This document shows, one piece after another, positions 11,229-22,935 of a stretch of 64,000 nucleotides of DNA (within the stretch, counting starts at the first letter, position 1; each line of letters opens with the position of its first letter). The stretch comes from Ichthyophis bannanicus (Eukaryota > Chordata > Amphibia > Gymnophiona > Ichthyophiidae). The notes below the pieces were generated by a model. It was not told where the DNA came from, did no database searches, and saw nothing but the letters and a program-made list of their open reading frames with translations. The DNA is taken from contig CM066031.1 of assembly GCA_033557465.1 (NCBI GenBank), forward strand, positions 173,755,043-173,819,042, in the 5' to 3' direction. The position numbers were made by a program, and so were the translations under genes.

Positions 11229-11444
11229 ATGGCGCCAAGGATGGGATATTATGTTCAAGAGCAAATTAATAAAGGAAATGACTGCAGCTGGATTCTGCAG
11301 CCGAGGAAAAAAGTTCTAAAAATTAAATTTAAAAAAATGTTTAAAAGAATATATAATCCTGGAATGAAAAGATGTTTAGTTCTGTATTTAAAGTGGGAAT
11401 GGGCTAACAAAGGAAGAGTTAATGAAAGACTGAGAAAAAACTTA
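11229..11444 (+). pseudogene. ERV gag 5' end, split by a transposon
   Basis: An ATG at 11229 overlaps the primer site and opens a basic frame of 72 codons before the DNA transposon at 11445-15779. If that insertion and one TTA are ignored, the frame continues for about 17 codons and stops near 15832. The position just after the primer site is where gag begins, but the residues do not resemble a gag domain I recognise, and the overlap with the primer site makes a true start doubtful. It may just be leader sequence. Confidence 0.3.
11230..11247 (+). other. ERV primer binding site, tRNA-Lys-like
   Basis: TGGCGCCAAGGATGGGAT starts 3 bases after the LTR end. The leading TGGCGCC and following A-rich and GGG pattern resemble primer sites complementary to a lysine tRNA 3' end, with changes. 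This fixes the + orientation of the provirus. Confidence 0.6.
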
Positions 11445-11654
11445 GGGGTGTGTTTACTAAAACCCCGTTAGGTGCGCGCCGCGTTAGTGCGCGGGATGCC
11501 ATATAAGGAGTGGGCGTTTCAGTCTGAAAAAAGCAAACCTGGATTAATCATGCGCTAATGTGCGCTGTGCGCTTATGTGCGCCGCGCATATTAGCGCATG
11601 AGAAACTTGCGCGGAAGCATAAGTGGCGCACTGATGTGCAAGCACAGGAACAGA

Positions 11655-12110
11655 GCCACAGTACAATGTTTAAGACACTGACCGATGGTGCAGGGATCAT
11701 GGGTTCAATCCCACACTGTGCCCAATGAAGAAGACTGGCTGTGGCATTACCTGATATAGGTAATATTGCAGTCTGAGGCATATTAATTTTATTTTAATTA
11801 CTGTTACAAGCAAACGCACTCTGAAAGCACTGTAACATAAGGCGCTCCATAAGGTACCCCAGAGGGCACATTTTAAAGTGCACTGTCCGCCAAGGCACCC
11901 TAGAATGTTGCTTATAGGGCACTTTATAGGGTGCCGTATGAGGCACCGCAAGGTCACAGCACTGTTTTTGATGGCAGCACTGTGCAGTGTAACGAATGAA
12001 AATCATAAGTAGGTGCGCTGACATACAAGGAGGAGCAGCAGTGTAGTACAATGGTTAAGACACTGACCAATGATGCAGGAGTCATGGGTTCAATCCCCCA
12101 CTGTGCCTAA
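11655..12110 (+). repeat. Two tRNA-like modules in direct orientation
   Basis: Segments at about 11655-11722 and 12040-12108 share ACAATGGTTAAGACACTGA followed by GGGTTCAATCCC (11701-11712; 12086-12097) at tRNA-like spacing: an A-box-like D-arm and a B-box-like T-arm. Between them lies an imperfect palindrome of TAAGG, GGCGC and AGGGCAC words (about 11800-11990). No clover-leaf with a CCA-ready end is evident, so these are not tRNA genes. Confidence 0.65.
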
Positions 12111-12585
12111 TGAAGAAGGCTGGCTGAGGCATTACCTGTTATAGGTAATATTGCTTTAGGAGGCATTTTATTTTTATTTTAATTAGTGCTGCCAGCAAAC
12201 ACACCCTCAAAGTATTGTAACATAAGGTGCTGCTTAAGGCGCCTCATAAGGTACCCCAGAGGGAACATTATAAAGTGCAGTGTCCGCCACGGCACCCTAT
12301 AATGTCCCCTATAGGGCACCCTATAAGTCGCTCCACAGGATAACGTATAGTGCACCTTATATGGACGGTAACCATAAGGTGCCCTATAGGGCGCCCTATA
12401 AAGCGCCCTCTGAGGCACCTTATGGGTACAGTACGCTGAGGGTGTTTTTGCTGGCAGCAATAATGTACATTAAAAAGAGATAATGCTTTGGGCAGCCCTA
12501 TCAAACAACCTCACTGTGGGTTTGAACCCATGACCTCTGACTCCACAGGCAGGGAAATAACCAGTGGGCTACAGCTCTATAGCTG
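12040..12585. repeat. Palindromic module with inward-facing tRNA-like ends
   Basis: A + strand tRNA-like segment (B box 12086-12097) and a minus strand one (B box complement GGGTTTGAACCC at 12518-12529) face each other across a palindromic core of AAGGTGCC and CCTATAGGG words (12225-12430). Same layout as 25156-25583, but the two arms are of different tRNA-like subtypes. Confidence 0.6.
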
Positions 12586-14531
12586 CTAGCAAGCCCCTGG
12601 CTGGCTGCAGAGGGACTGCACGTCACCACACAGACAGTCTGCTGTGGTCACCAGGATAGGGTTAGCCCACCCGTACCCATGATGCACTGCACATGCAAAT
12701 CAGCTGTCTATAGATGAACACAAGATGGGGTATGCACCCTCACAGCACCTCGGCCTGGTAGGGGGAACTGACCATGTGTGTTACTGGCACAGAGTAGCTA
12801 CACACCGTCACATTGTGCGGGTACTGTGCTCACCCTGAGTGTGCGGTGGGACGCCCAGGACCAGGTCCACAGCACCTTCCATGGCAGACATAGGCAATGC
12901 TGCAGATCCCCAGCAGTGCTAATGTGTGAGATAGGTAGTTTCTGCAGACACACCTTGGATATATATCTGTATGTCTCAGTCAGGTGTAGCCCCTATGGAC
13001 CCCTAGGAGGATTATGTACCACCACCCTCCTCCTCCAGGGCTGAGGGTGGTAAACAGAGTCTCCCATCAACAGATCCACATTCTACCTCCCTGCAATGGT
13101 GGAAGTAGAGGGGACCATCAACCTCGGTTTTGCTGGGGAACAGACACCTACAGGGCAGTCAATGCAGTTCTGTACACATCCATAACACAATAGCAGACAG
13201 ACATTAGGCCTGGATATGCTAAGCTGCACCCCCACCACTATATGATAGTCTCCTGCAACAAGCCTTCAGCCACTGCACCCTGCAAGGCACTCCATCAAGA
13301 CACATACCAGCTGCAAACAGTCTGCTAGCTAGTCCATATTCTGGTGGAAATGCATGCACCCAAACTAGGATGTCAGCATACACAACAAGCAAATAAGTCA
13401 GTGACTGGGCCCTAAAAGAAAACCCATCAATATCACATGAGAAAAATGCTATATAGCACTATGGGGGTGCCTAGCCATGCCGTGGTCACTGCACAGTCAG
13501 GGTGAGAATGATCTCCCAGCAGGACATGTTGTGGCCACCCTGTCTGTGTAGGTGGTGGCCGGGCACTACAATGTCCCAGCCATTGCCCTATGCCCTGTGC
13601 AGATGCATCCTGGCCAGGCCACCCTGTACGGGCTATACCCATGGTACCTTGCTCCTCATTATGCACATTGGCAGGCCAATACTGGCAACAGTGCTGGCAG
13701 TGTGGGCTGTGGAGGGTGTTTGCAGCCACCACACACTGGATAGACAGATACACACTCCCACACCTATGCCAGCATTGTGCTACTATAGAGGAGTCTAGCA
13801 GCCCTGGCCACCACACCAGTCCTGGGCACAGTACAGGCATGGATATGGTACGCAATACTGGTGGGGGTCACCCCCAGGGTGGTAAACACTGTCAGAGACC
13901 AGACCTGAAGCATACACCACAGACATCAGAAAGATTGTTATGATGGAGCTCAATCAGCAAACTGTGCTTAACGTAGGAATTGCTATCTGCCAGTAATCAT
14001 AGCAAACATTTGATAGCTGTGTACCGTATACCCAGGTGTAGGGTGGCATTGCTAAGGTATGCAAGTGCTAGTATTGGGAGATGCATGCAGGGCCCAATGT
14101 CCTGCCTCTCCAGGAGGCATTGGCTAATGGGGCCTGTGGGTGTGGTTGTGGGTGTGTCTGCCCCTGTTGGCTGCTGCTTTACGGCAGAGGTTCCCAACTC
14201 CAGTCCTGGTGTGCCAAACACTGTTCGGGTTTTCATGCTGTCCCTCATGAATATGCATGAATATATCTGCATACCATGGGGGTGGTGCATAGATATGCAG
14301 CACAGGCATCTTTATTAGAGGCAGCATGGAACCTGAATGGTGTTTGGCCCTCCAGCACTGCATTTGGGAGACTCTGCTCTAGGTAATGCACCTGTTTATG
14401 GTGTCTGTGCTCGGTGGGGTAAAATATAGGCGTATTAACCATGCGTATGTTCTCTGCAATAAAGGTTTGTCCTTACTATCACGGTTTAGTTGTGTGTAAA
14501 ATATATGGACTGGATTGGCAGTAGCCCCAGC

Positions 14532-14606
14532 TGGGGCTTGAACCTGTGACCTTCTGTTTCCAAACATGCTGGTTGTGTGCACTGCATCACCGTGTGGCCA
14601 CAGAGA
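14532..14606 (-). repeat. tRNA-like module, CAGCTGGGGC subtype
   Basis: On the minus strand GGCCACACGGTGATGCAGTG precedes CACAGGTTCAAGCCCCAGCT at tRNA-like spacing. Same subtype as 42992-43064, 43442-43520, 48345-48420, 48800-48878 and 31867-32075. Confidence 0.6.
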
Positions 14607-15782
14607 CAGTACATTCCCTGATGATACCATAACTGTTTGTCCGGCAGGGACTGTCTGTTGCAGTGCATTGCACCCACCTACACAGGGCTAGGCCATGGTC
14701 TGCTCTGGGCAGCTGCCACTGCCCCCCTCCACCTCCAGTACCCCTGTGCCACCCTGCTGACATGCCCTTCTGCTGGTGGTGCTGGTGGTACGCAGTCTCA
14801 GGCCATCCTGTGTGTGGGTAGGCAGCTGCCTATGATGTGGGTTCTGGGGTAGGAGTGCCTGCAAATCTGTGCGCACGTCCCCCAATCACCGCCTGCCAAT
14901 GTTCTGTGCCCTTGGGGGTACCTGCTGGGTACTATCACCTGTGACACTGTGATAAACACTCTCGTGCCCATGTTGGGCCCTCATCAGTTGCTGTCTGGCT
15001 GCTGTTCAATTTCAGCATTCCTAGGTGCCATCTAGGCATCTGCCTAGTCCACACTGTGCCCCAGCTGCACCACAGCATGTGCCGCCTGCAGCCCTCTGTA
15101 TCCCCTTTCCCAGCATCTGTCCAGTTGCCCATTCCGACATGCCCGCCCTGCTGTTGTGGAACATGTGCATGCCATAGGTAACCTGTCCAATGGAGAGGGA
15201 AACCCTGATCAGTGCTATTTCACTGTGGGATCATTCACCCTTCTAAAATTCATATTTATTTTTTGGGGCTTTCTTGGGAGTGTTTTTTTATGTTTCCCAT
15301 TACTATCACTATTGCCCAGCTTGATTATAATTTTATTTTATTTTGTTGGGGTCATTTTCAATGTTTATTTGCACTTTTGTTCCGTGCACATGTATCACAC
15401 TTATCACTGGTTTTGCTGTACATTGCTGACATAAATGGTTTCTCTTCCCTTTAAATCGGCTCTACCGCGAGGTTTTCACTCGTGGTATTTTTTGCCTTGA
15501 ATTTCAGCCCCGCTAGTGTGCGGGGAGCCTCTCCCCTCCCACTCTCCACCCATTGACCCCTTCTCTCCGCCCCTGGGGAGCCTTCTTCCACCCTCCGGGA
15601 GCCTTTCCACGCCTTTATCACACAGTAGCGCGCCGTGCACATGAGCGTACACTTTAGTGCGCCGAGCACCTGTGCGGGGCACATTTGTGCCCCGTAACGT
15701 GATATTAGCATGCGCTAAGGTACCTTAGAGCACGCTAATGTGCGCCGCGTACATTAGCGCAGTTTAGTAAACATACCCCTTA

Positions 15783-16029
15783 GAAAGGAAACTTTCATGT
15801 GGAGCTAGTATTAATTGTTGGGAAAAATCCTTATAAGTAAAAAAAAACAAAGACTTTATTACTTGTTAGTTTTCTCAATGTCCCTGGTTTTCCAAGCTGT
15901 TAAGACATATTGCTTTTTAAAAACTACCCAGGGGGCCCAGTCCAATATGCAGGGTAAAGTTTCTCAAGAAAACCTCCTTATTCTGATCAGATAGGCTACT
16001 ATAATTAAAGACTAGTAGATTCCTAAGCA
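15783..16029 (+). other. ERV internal sequence between two insertions
   Basis: Continues the ERV leader/gag side after copy 1 of the TIR element and ends at the TA target of the mariner. No coding frame beyond the first 50 bases. Confidence 0.45.
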
Positions 16030-17140
16030 TACGAGGTGTGACAAAAAAGAAACAAGACTGTCCCATAAATGTTTTATTACAAAATCTAGAGAGAAATTAC
16101 ACATTGTCCCCTTCAAAGTAATCCCCCCAGAGTTAATGCACTTCTGCATTCGCTTCTGCCACGTACGGAAGCACTCGATAAAGTCCTCCTCCTTGAGGTC
16201 CCTCAGCTCCCTTGTCACAGTGGCCTTGATCTCTTCTACAGAGGCTAAATGAGTTCCTTTGAGCACAGTCTTCAGCATGGGGAAGAGCCAGAAGCTGCAT
16301 GGTGTGAGATCTGGGGAATAAGGAGGGTGGCCGAGAGCTGTGATCTGTTTGTTGGCCAAGAACTGCCTTACACTGAGCGCGGTGTGTTGGGGTGCATTGT
16401 CGTGGTGGAGCAGCCATGACTTGTCTCTCCACAAAGCCCACTTCTGTGTCAAACCCGGTCATGGAGGCGATTGAGGACCTGTTGGTAAAAGTACTGGTTG
16501 ACTGTCTGACCTTCAGGCACAAACTTATGATGTACCACTCCCTTCTGGTCAAAGAATGCGATCAGCATGACCTTGATCCTTGATTTGGACATGTTCGCCT
16601 ACTTGGGTCTGGGTGACAGTTGAGTCTTCCACTACAGACTCTGTTTCTTGCTTTCAGGGTTGTACTGGAAGACCCAAGTCTTGTCTCCTGTGATGACTCA
16701 GTCAACAAACTCTGGATCTTCTCCGATCTTCTCTAGCAAGTCTCGACAAACTTTGACCCGGTGCTCCTTCTGGTTGTCTGATAAAAGCTTGGGCACCATC
16801 TTGGCACACACCTTATGCATCCCCAGCTCCTGCACCTAGATGGTCCACACTCCCTGTTCAGGCTGCGCTCCTCAGCTATCATCCACACTGTCAATCTGTG
16901 ATCACTCCACACCAGCTGGTTCACTCTGTCAATATTCTCAGCCATCTTTGTTGTGGAAGGTCATCCTGACTTGGCGACATCCTCCACCTCCTCGTGGCCA
17001 GTCTTGAAGCATTTGTGCCACTCGAAGACTCGCCGTCTTGACATTGCATATTCTCCATAAGCCTTTTGGAGAAGTTGGAGACACTCAGTTGGACCCTTCT
17101 CCAACTTAACCAGTAATTTCAAGTTGATTCTTTGCTCCAT
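16012..17140 (-). pseudogene. Mariner transposase, dead
   Basis: The enzyme would bind the element ends and cut and paste the DNA. The N-terminal helix-turn-helix part begins with MEQRINLKLLVKLEKGPTE near 17140 (AYGEYAMSRRRVFEWHKCF follows). The catalytic core shows HHDNAPQHTALSVRQFL (second Asp) and PPYSPDLTPCSFWLFP. In the D,D34D family the third catalytic Asp occupies the position of Ser in CSFW (codon AGC where GAC is expected), so chemistry is lost. Frames also shift: 17269-16961, 16945-16733 and 16452-16012 are separate, and the first catalytic Asp region is scrambled. The last codons run beyond the element end. Confidence 0.92.
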
Positions 17141-17349
17141 ATTTCTGCCACCTCCAGTTGTATGACAAAGCAATGAAGAGTGTGCTACAAAAAAAACCTT
17201 AAAAAGAAAAACAGAGTGAGAGAGATGAAAAATATTATAGCAGAATAGTGGCGAGATGTTGCCCAACACAGTGACATAAGCGGTTAGCCAATTGGCATTG
17301 AGTCATGGATGTGGCTGCCACAGTCTCGTTTCTTTTTTGTCACACCTCA
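16032..17349 (-). mobile_element. Tc1/mariner transposon
   Basis: 1318 bp bounded by inverted repeats: GAGGTGTGACAAAAAAGAAAC at the left and its complement at the right, each next to TA (16030-16031 and 17350-17351), the required mariner target. The transposase reads on the minus strand. The outermost base of the right end is A where the left predicts G, a likely CpG change. Inserted in ERV internal sequence. Confidence 0.95.
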
Positions 17350-17351
17350 TA

Positions 17352-18642
17352 AATCATTTGTTAGCTTTGATTTGTATTATGTATAAATCATAGCAGCTGC
17401 AATGTATGCTCAGAGGAAGCATTCAGTTGACAGTATATGCTGTTTTTCTCTCATTGCCGGCAATAATGACATAAAATAATGCTTGAGCAAGTATTATGTA
17501 GTGTGTTTTTTTATTATGTGATCCAGAATTCTGTGACTTAGTCAAGAATTTTTAACTGCACAGCTCCTGCATGCTGAAACTGACCACTTGAGCTAGTAGA
17601 TAAGAAATTGGAACTTGAGAGTATTTAAATTTTAAGCAAATAAGAAGTAAAGAGTAACCCTGCATGAGTCTTATGTTTGGAGTATGTCACGTGTCTGGTA
17701 TGTTATCAAACCAACTTAAAAGTTTAAAGGGAATTTTATATATTGTGGCAGACACTTCATAGGAGGCATAATTATTGTTTATGTATTAGAGAAAAACAAA
17801 GAACTGTTAATGTAAGTTCATTTAGGAATTCAATAGCAATCACAATTAGCAATAACTTTTAATTAACTTTTTAATTTAATTGAAATGGGATAAGGGATAG
17901 TTTCAGAGGAAAGGTAATTGGGACTTCTCTCTATGGTTCAGCTGCAGATATTTAGATACATGACATGCCAATCTGCAGTTGCCTGAAGGAGTATGGACAA
18001 AAGAGAGATCAATTGTTTACCTTGCTATCTGTGTTTTCAAAAGATAACATCAAGGGTGGGTGTAACTCTTGGTAATTTACTTTAAAATAACTTCATTTTC
18101 TTCAAATCAGTTTGATACTAGTCTCAGGTATAAAGGTAAAAGGTTTTAATTTAAATGTGACAAAGTACTGGCGTTTTGGTTACAAATATAAAAATGGGAA
18201 GTATTTGCCTTACAGGCATCCACCAACCTTTCCATGATAAAACATCTACTTACAGTATGTTGCTTTTAAATTTACCTCCTTACAGCTTCATTTCACATCC
18301 TCTAGTACTACAACTGTAAGGTTTTAGTTAATTACTTTGCATTGTTTGTTAAGCTCAGTGTTGATAACATTTTTTATGACCGAAGAACAGGACAGCAACA
18401 CCACAGGAGTTAACTACACTGATTTGTCCAATTTTGTTTGTTACCATATTGGGTCTTAGGATAAATTCATCTGTTTTTCTGTGTTTAAAATTTACGTTTT
18501 GATGTCCAGAGAAAAAGTGCACTTTGTTTTGAAAGTTTTTCTGATCTCAGTTACAGGAGTACTATTACTTAGAAAACAGATATATGTTGTAGCACTGTGA
18601 GATGCTAATTTTATTTAGTTTATACACTTGCATTTATGTTAC
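17352..18642 (+). other. ERV internal or unassigned AT-rich DNA, no gene
   Basis: AT-rich, no frame over 60 codons with recognisable content, no repeats beyond short A/T runs. By position it belongs to the ERV interior between the mariner and TIR element copy 2. Confidence 0.4.
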
Positions 18643-19471
18643 TAAGGGGTATGTTTACTAAACCATTTTAATGTTACTGGCGCTAGTTGCAGCGTTAATG
18701 TGAAGAATGTCATATAAGGTAGTGGGCGGTCTGGAGGGAAGGTTGCAAGTATCATGCGATAGTGGGCGCCGTGGCACAGCCGCGCAACTGGCAGACAGCC
18801 TCGAGTCTTTCCTACCCTTACCCCGTCGCCCCTCCCCCCGCCCCTCCCTCCAATAATTCACAACAATTCACCAATGGTTTTCTTTCAACAAAACTATTTC
18901 TATTTATTCATAAACAATGGTTATTAACAGCACAAAAACTGTTGGCCACAGCATGCACGTAACAATCAACAAAACACTGTACACAATTCCTTTTGGTACC
19001 ACCTGCCTTTCTGCCCCCTCGAGAGACACAGCCAATATCCCACAGTCCTTATAAGTGGCAGGAGGAAAATTAGCCGTGAAAGCTTTTCCTCAGTTCTTAG
19101 TCTTCACCATATCCTTCAGTCGAAAAGCTGTTACACCTGCCGTTCAAGCAGACTTGGCAACCTTTTCTTGCTTTACCCCCCCTTTTGCCTGCCATCAAAG
19201 AAAGGCAGGGGGCCCTCTGCGTGGTGTTCTTGTCGCCATATCCATCTCTCCGGGGGGAGGTCTGTGTTTCTCTCCTGCACCTCTCCCCCTTTACTTAAAG
19301 CCTAGGCTGTGTTCTCTCTCACCGGGTGCGTTTTTCCTGCCAACCCCGGCACAGCGAATCCTCGCTTGTTGCCAGGGCCCCACTGATCATCGCGCCGCTG
19401 TGGCCAACATTTGCTTCTGCCATAAGCGTTCGACCGTGTCCTGTATGGTGCACAAAAAAATGTCCATTCCT

Positions 19472-19968
19472 ATGATAAGTGCACTCCATCTGTGCGATAC
19501 AATCCAGGGCATCTCTCTTCTATGAGGTCATGCTTGATGCTGTAACCCCCTATTGCCCCCATGAAGCGGGCCATCCACTTGTTCACTTTTTGCCTTGTCC
19601 TCTCCAGTGCCCTGTGCGAGTTCTCGCCCCTCCACACATGCCGCAGTATGATGTGAGACCATGCCAGGAGCGTCACGGGAAAGGTGTTTGCCAGTGTCAG
19701 CAGGTCGCTTTGCATCTTTTTGGTGAGCTCGACTCTACGTGTGGACATAAGGTCGTTGCCCCCCAGGTGTATCACGATCATCATTGGGTTCCCGGTCGAT
19801 CTCTTCCTTTGGAGCAGGGACGACACTAGCTGGTCCCACATCATACCCCGTCGTCCCAGCCACACCACAGAAACCTCAGCACTAGGTAATCCCAAATTCA
19901 ACCCCTGTGGTCTACACCGAGTCCGTCTTTGTGCCCAGTGAACAAATGAATGACCACATATCCACGCT
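19472..19968 (-). pseudogene. Ngaro SGNH/GDSL hydrolase-like domain
   Basis: Reading down the minus strand: WICGHSFVHWA near 19965-19930 (block I, with the nucleophile Ser in GHS rather than GDS), VVWLGRRGMMWDQL, VIHLGGNDL (block III, GxND, oxyanion residues) and YRTDGVHLS at the end (block V, catalytic Asp and His). These are the four hallmark positions of SGNH hydrolases. The segment 19901-19472 is open; a stop and a frame change separate it from block I. Such a domain downstream of the recombinase is known in vertebrate Ngaro elements; its role is not established. It is element-borne, not a host gene. Confidence 0.75.
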
Positions 19969-20163
19969 TCACGAGGCCATAGGCGGTGACTTACTCCTGC
20001 ATTGGATCACAATCAGAAAGATATGATTACAGCAGAACTCACCAACCATGATCAGAACTTGATTTCATACAAAAAATGCTTCAACATTGCCAGTATCTCC
20101 GTACCCCTGCTCTCTAACGTTACTCTTTTTTTTTTTTTTTAATATAATCCACCCCATCGTTCC

Positions 20164-20960
20164 TCATTCCGCTGGACGTATATACAATTTGTATCTATCC
20201 GAGCGCCATCGTCCTATCTTCATTATTTGTTCTCTTGACATCCCGATGCTGGCTGCCGTTGAAGCAGCTCCAGTGTGAAAGAAGTGCGAGCCGTATAAGC
20301 TTGCATCCCGTCCTGTTTGTTCTATTACCATCCTGAGTACTCTGATAAATTGGAAACGTGATGGGGGGCACCATTCGCATGCACGAACCATTGATTTCCT
20401 GACTGTGCCCGTAACTGTTGGTAGGCTACAGCATTTCGCAGTGTGCATGAGGGGTCATTGTGCAATGCCGACAACACCACCTGTGCCCCTTTTCCCTCTG
20501 TGTCAGTTTTGGATCTGCGTAAATGTAGCACTATGGCCCCTGTGAGTATGCTCACATCACGCTTTTCCATACCTCCACAGGCTGTCCCGTGCTTCGAGGA
20601 TGAGGAAGCTACTAGCTCCCCTACTCAAAATGCTCCGTAAAAGGCCCAGGAAAAGGCACATCTAAACAGCCTTGCCTCGTACTCATTGTAACACACTTGG
20701 CTAGTCGTTACCATCAGTTGTTGGAGCATCTGATGAGTGATCGGGCAGCGTTGGTCTACTTTTCAGGGCTGCCCCGAGGACCAGCCTCTCATTACCTTCT
20801 TGATAATGAACTCCGCCTTGGGACTCCCCTTACCCATGGCCTTTGCAAAAAAGGATACTGCTGCTAAACAGGCTTGCACTGCTGCTTTTGTGTAGCCATT
20901 GCTTTTGCACTGCAAAATCCATCTCAGGATCGTTGCTACTTTAAATCTGTGTTCTTGCCG
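20164..20960 (-). pseudogene. Ngaro tyrosine recombinase, catalytic arginines lost
   Basis: The N-terminal SAM-like part (ILRWILQCKSNGYTKAAVQA) and catalytic part (ALxxxAFSWAFYGAF-stop-VGELVASS ... GSHFFHTGAAST ... IGRWRSDRYKLYIRP) match DIRS/Ngaro recombinases. At 20625-20627 the codon after YGAF is TGA where the family has Arg I (CGA is one transition away). At 20275-20277 the His of FFHTGAA is CAC where the family has Arg II in SFRIGAA. The final Tyr nucleophile in KLYIRP remains. A further stop lies near 20758. The domain would have closed the element's circular intermediate into the genome; here it cannot. Confidence 0.85.
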
Positions 20961-21040
20961 TATAATGGCTTCTCTGCAAAATGTATGGTATTGTTCCCAT
21001 GCCGCTATGTATTTACGCCTGATATTCTCTGCTAAGGAGC

Positions 21041-22739
21041 CTAACAGGAGCTCCCATACCTCGGTGGACCATACTCCCAGACATGATCGGGCACAGCTGT
21101 CTTGACCCCGTCTGCCTCGGGAGCCAGTTGGTGAAAAATCTGGATCTTACAACGAGAAAGAGCATTGGCAATGTTATTATTTTCGCCTTCAATGTGCTCC
21201 GCTCTAAGGCTTATGTTATGTACCAGGCATAGTAACACTATTTGTCTTAATAGTGCCACTACCCTTGGCGTCTTAGCTCTCATACTGTTCACTGCCCACA
21301 CTACCGCTAGGTTATCGATATGGAAGGTGATAGCTCTGTTGGTGAGCCCTGGCGCCCAGATACATAAGGCTACCATTAGCGTGAAAAGCTCCAAGAACAT
21401 AATGTCCCTGGTGGTTCATTCCGCTTGCCATTCCGTGGGCCATGTCTCTGAGCACCATGCCCCTTTATAGTAGATGCCAAAACCAATCCCCCCCCAAGGC
21501 ATCGGTGAAGAATTCGAGCTCCGCATTAGATACCGGGGGTGCTTGCCAAAAGGCAAGGCCATTGAAGGTGCGAAGGAATTGCAGCCAGACCTGCAGGTCT
21601 TCCCGTATTTCCTTGGTGACCCGGATGCGATGGTATCTTTTTGTGATCCCTCTCGTTGCCCATGCCATACGGCGGCAGAAAATCCTCCCCATGGGTATCA
21701 CCCTGCATGTGAAGCATAGCAAGCCCAGAATTGACTGAAATTGTTGCAGTGTCGCTTTTCACTGGTTGTGGAGTAGTTGAATATCTTTCTTCAACTTCAG
21801 CACCTTATCTGCTGGCAGATGTGACCTGTGTGCCAGCACGTTTAACTGTATGCCCAGGAAGGTGATGATCCCTTTCGGGCCATCCGTCTTTTCTTTTGCT
21901 AATGGGATTCCAAACGATTGCTCCATCCACTCAAAGATAACCAATATCCTTTTGCAGTCGTCCTGGTCTTTTCCTACAAATAGGAAATCGTCCAGATAGT
22001 GCACAACCGTGTTGGGGCCCGCCAGGTCTTCAACTACCCAGTGTAGAAATGAACTAAATTGTTCAAAATATGCGCATGATACCGCACATCCCATGGGCAA
22101 ACATTTATCATAGAAGAACTCCCCATTGAATGAGAAACCCAATAATGGGAAAGACTCGGGATGTACCGGCAGTAGCCAGAACGCGGACTCTATGTCCGCT
22201 TTCGCCAGCTGTGCTCGCAGCCCCCTACTTCGTATGAGTATAATTGCCTGATCGATGGTTGCATATTTAACAGAGCATAACGCCGGATCAATATAGTCGT
22301 TAACTGACTTTCCCTCCGGGTATGATAGGTTATGAATTAGCCGGAATTGTCCTGGCTCCTTTTTAGGTATGACCCCCAGTGGGGAGATTATGATGTCATT
22401 GAATGGGGGTGACTGGAAAGGACCCACTATTCTCCCCATACCTATTTCTTTTGCTATCTTGCTGCGCGTGATATCGTTGTGTTTTTGGACAGATGGTGGG
22501 TTATTTATAAGGCGCGGTTGTGCTTTTTTTATTAATATTAGGGATGGGATGCGGAAACCCTGCGAGAAGCCATTTTCAAAACTGACAGCTATATCCCGCT
22601 TAGGGTAGGCTCTTAGCCATGGACGCATATTCTCAAGCCTGATGGGTGTTGGGGCCAACTCCATCGGTTGAGCGTTGCTGTAGCGCTCTGAAAGGCTTGA
22701 CTTCCCTTGATGCCCTGCAGGTGAAAGCAGGGTGTCCAC
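21041..22739 (-). pseudogene. Ngaro reverse transcriptase and RNase H
   Basis: The RT frame 22739-21759 (326 codons) carries QFRLIHNLSYPEGKSVNDYI, LAKADIESAFWLLPVHP (motif A), KCLPMGCAVSCAYFE (motif B) and VVHYLDDFLFVGK (motif C, YLDD intact), then TFLGIQL. An in-frame TGA at 21759-21761 interrupts a sequence that otherwise continues without a shift into FTCRVIPMGRIFCRRMAWAT and FNGLAFW. The RNase H start (ELEFFTDALGG) is followed by a one-base gain in a run of eight G/C pairs near 21488-21495, then another TGA near 21412, and resumes as LELFTLMVALCIWAPGL and FHIDNLAVVWAVNSM (21400-21041). Confidence 0.92.
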
Positions 22740-22935
22740 TTCTGCACACTGAGCATAAATGCTTGAATTTACAAGGCTGCCAGGTACAACTCCCTGCGTT
22801 GTACTGTCAGCATGCCCGCCTCCCTGCCAACTGATTGGCTTACCGCCATTGCGTGTTCTGCAAAGGCTGCTGCCATTGCGTGCTCGGCAATGGCTGCTGC
22901 AGCCCGTCTTGACACCATGGCCTATTGGGCGCCAT

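Larger units (their letters stand above)
11445..15779. mobile_element. TIR element copy 1 (GGGGTATGTTTACTAAA ends, TTA target)
   Basis: Left end GGGGTGTGTTTACTAAA at 11445, right end TTTAGTAAACATACCCC to 15779, flanked by exact TTA on both sides (11442-11444, 15780-15782). 4335 bp. The two subterminal arms differ: the left ('A end') contains GCCATATAAGGAGTGGGCGT, the right ('B end') carries CpG-rich palindromes (GCGCACTAATGTGCGCC-like) and a purine block. Four tRNA-like segments and palindromic AAGGTGCCC cores lie inside. No transposase-like frame; many open frames over it are low-content by-products. A 3-bp TWW target and G-rich ends resemble PIF/Harbinger, but that is only a guess. It interrupts the ERV leader. 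Confidence 0.85.

Noticed and set aside
13433..14318. Several 100-140-codon frames on both strands
   Set aside because: They belong to TIR element copy 1; copies 2 to 4 do not keep the same frames, so they are not coding.
19472..19901. Host lipase or esterase gene
   Set aside because: The SGNH domain sits directly downstream of a Ngaro recombinase on the same strand, as in other Ngaro elements, and lacks introns, splice signals or an independent start.
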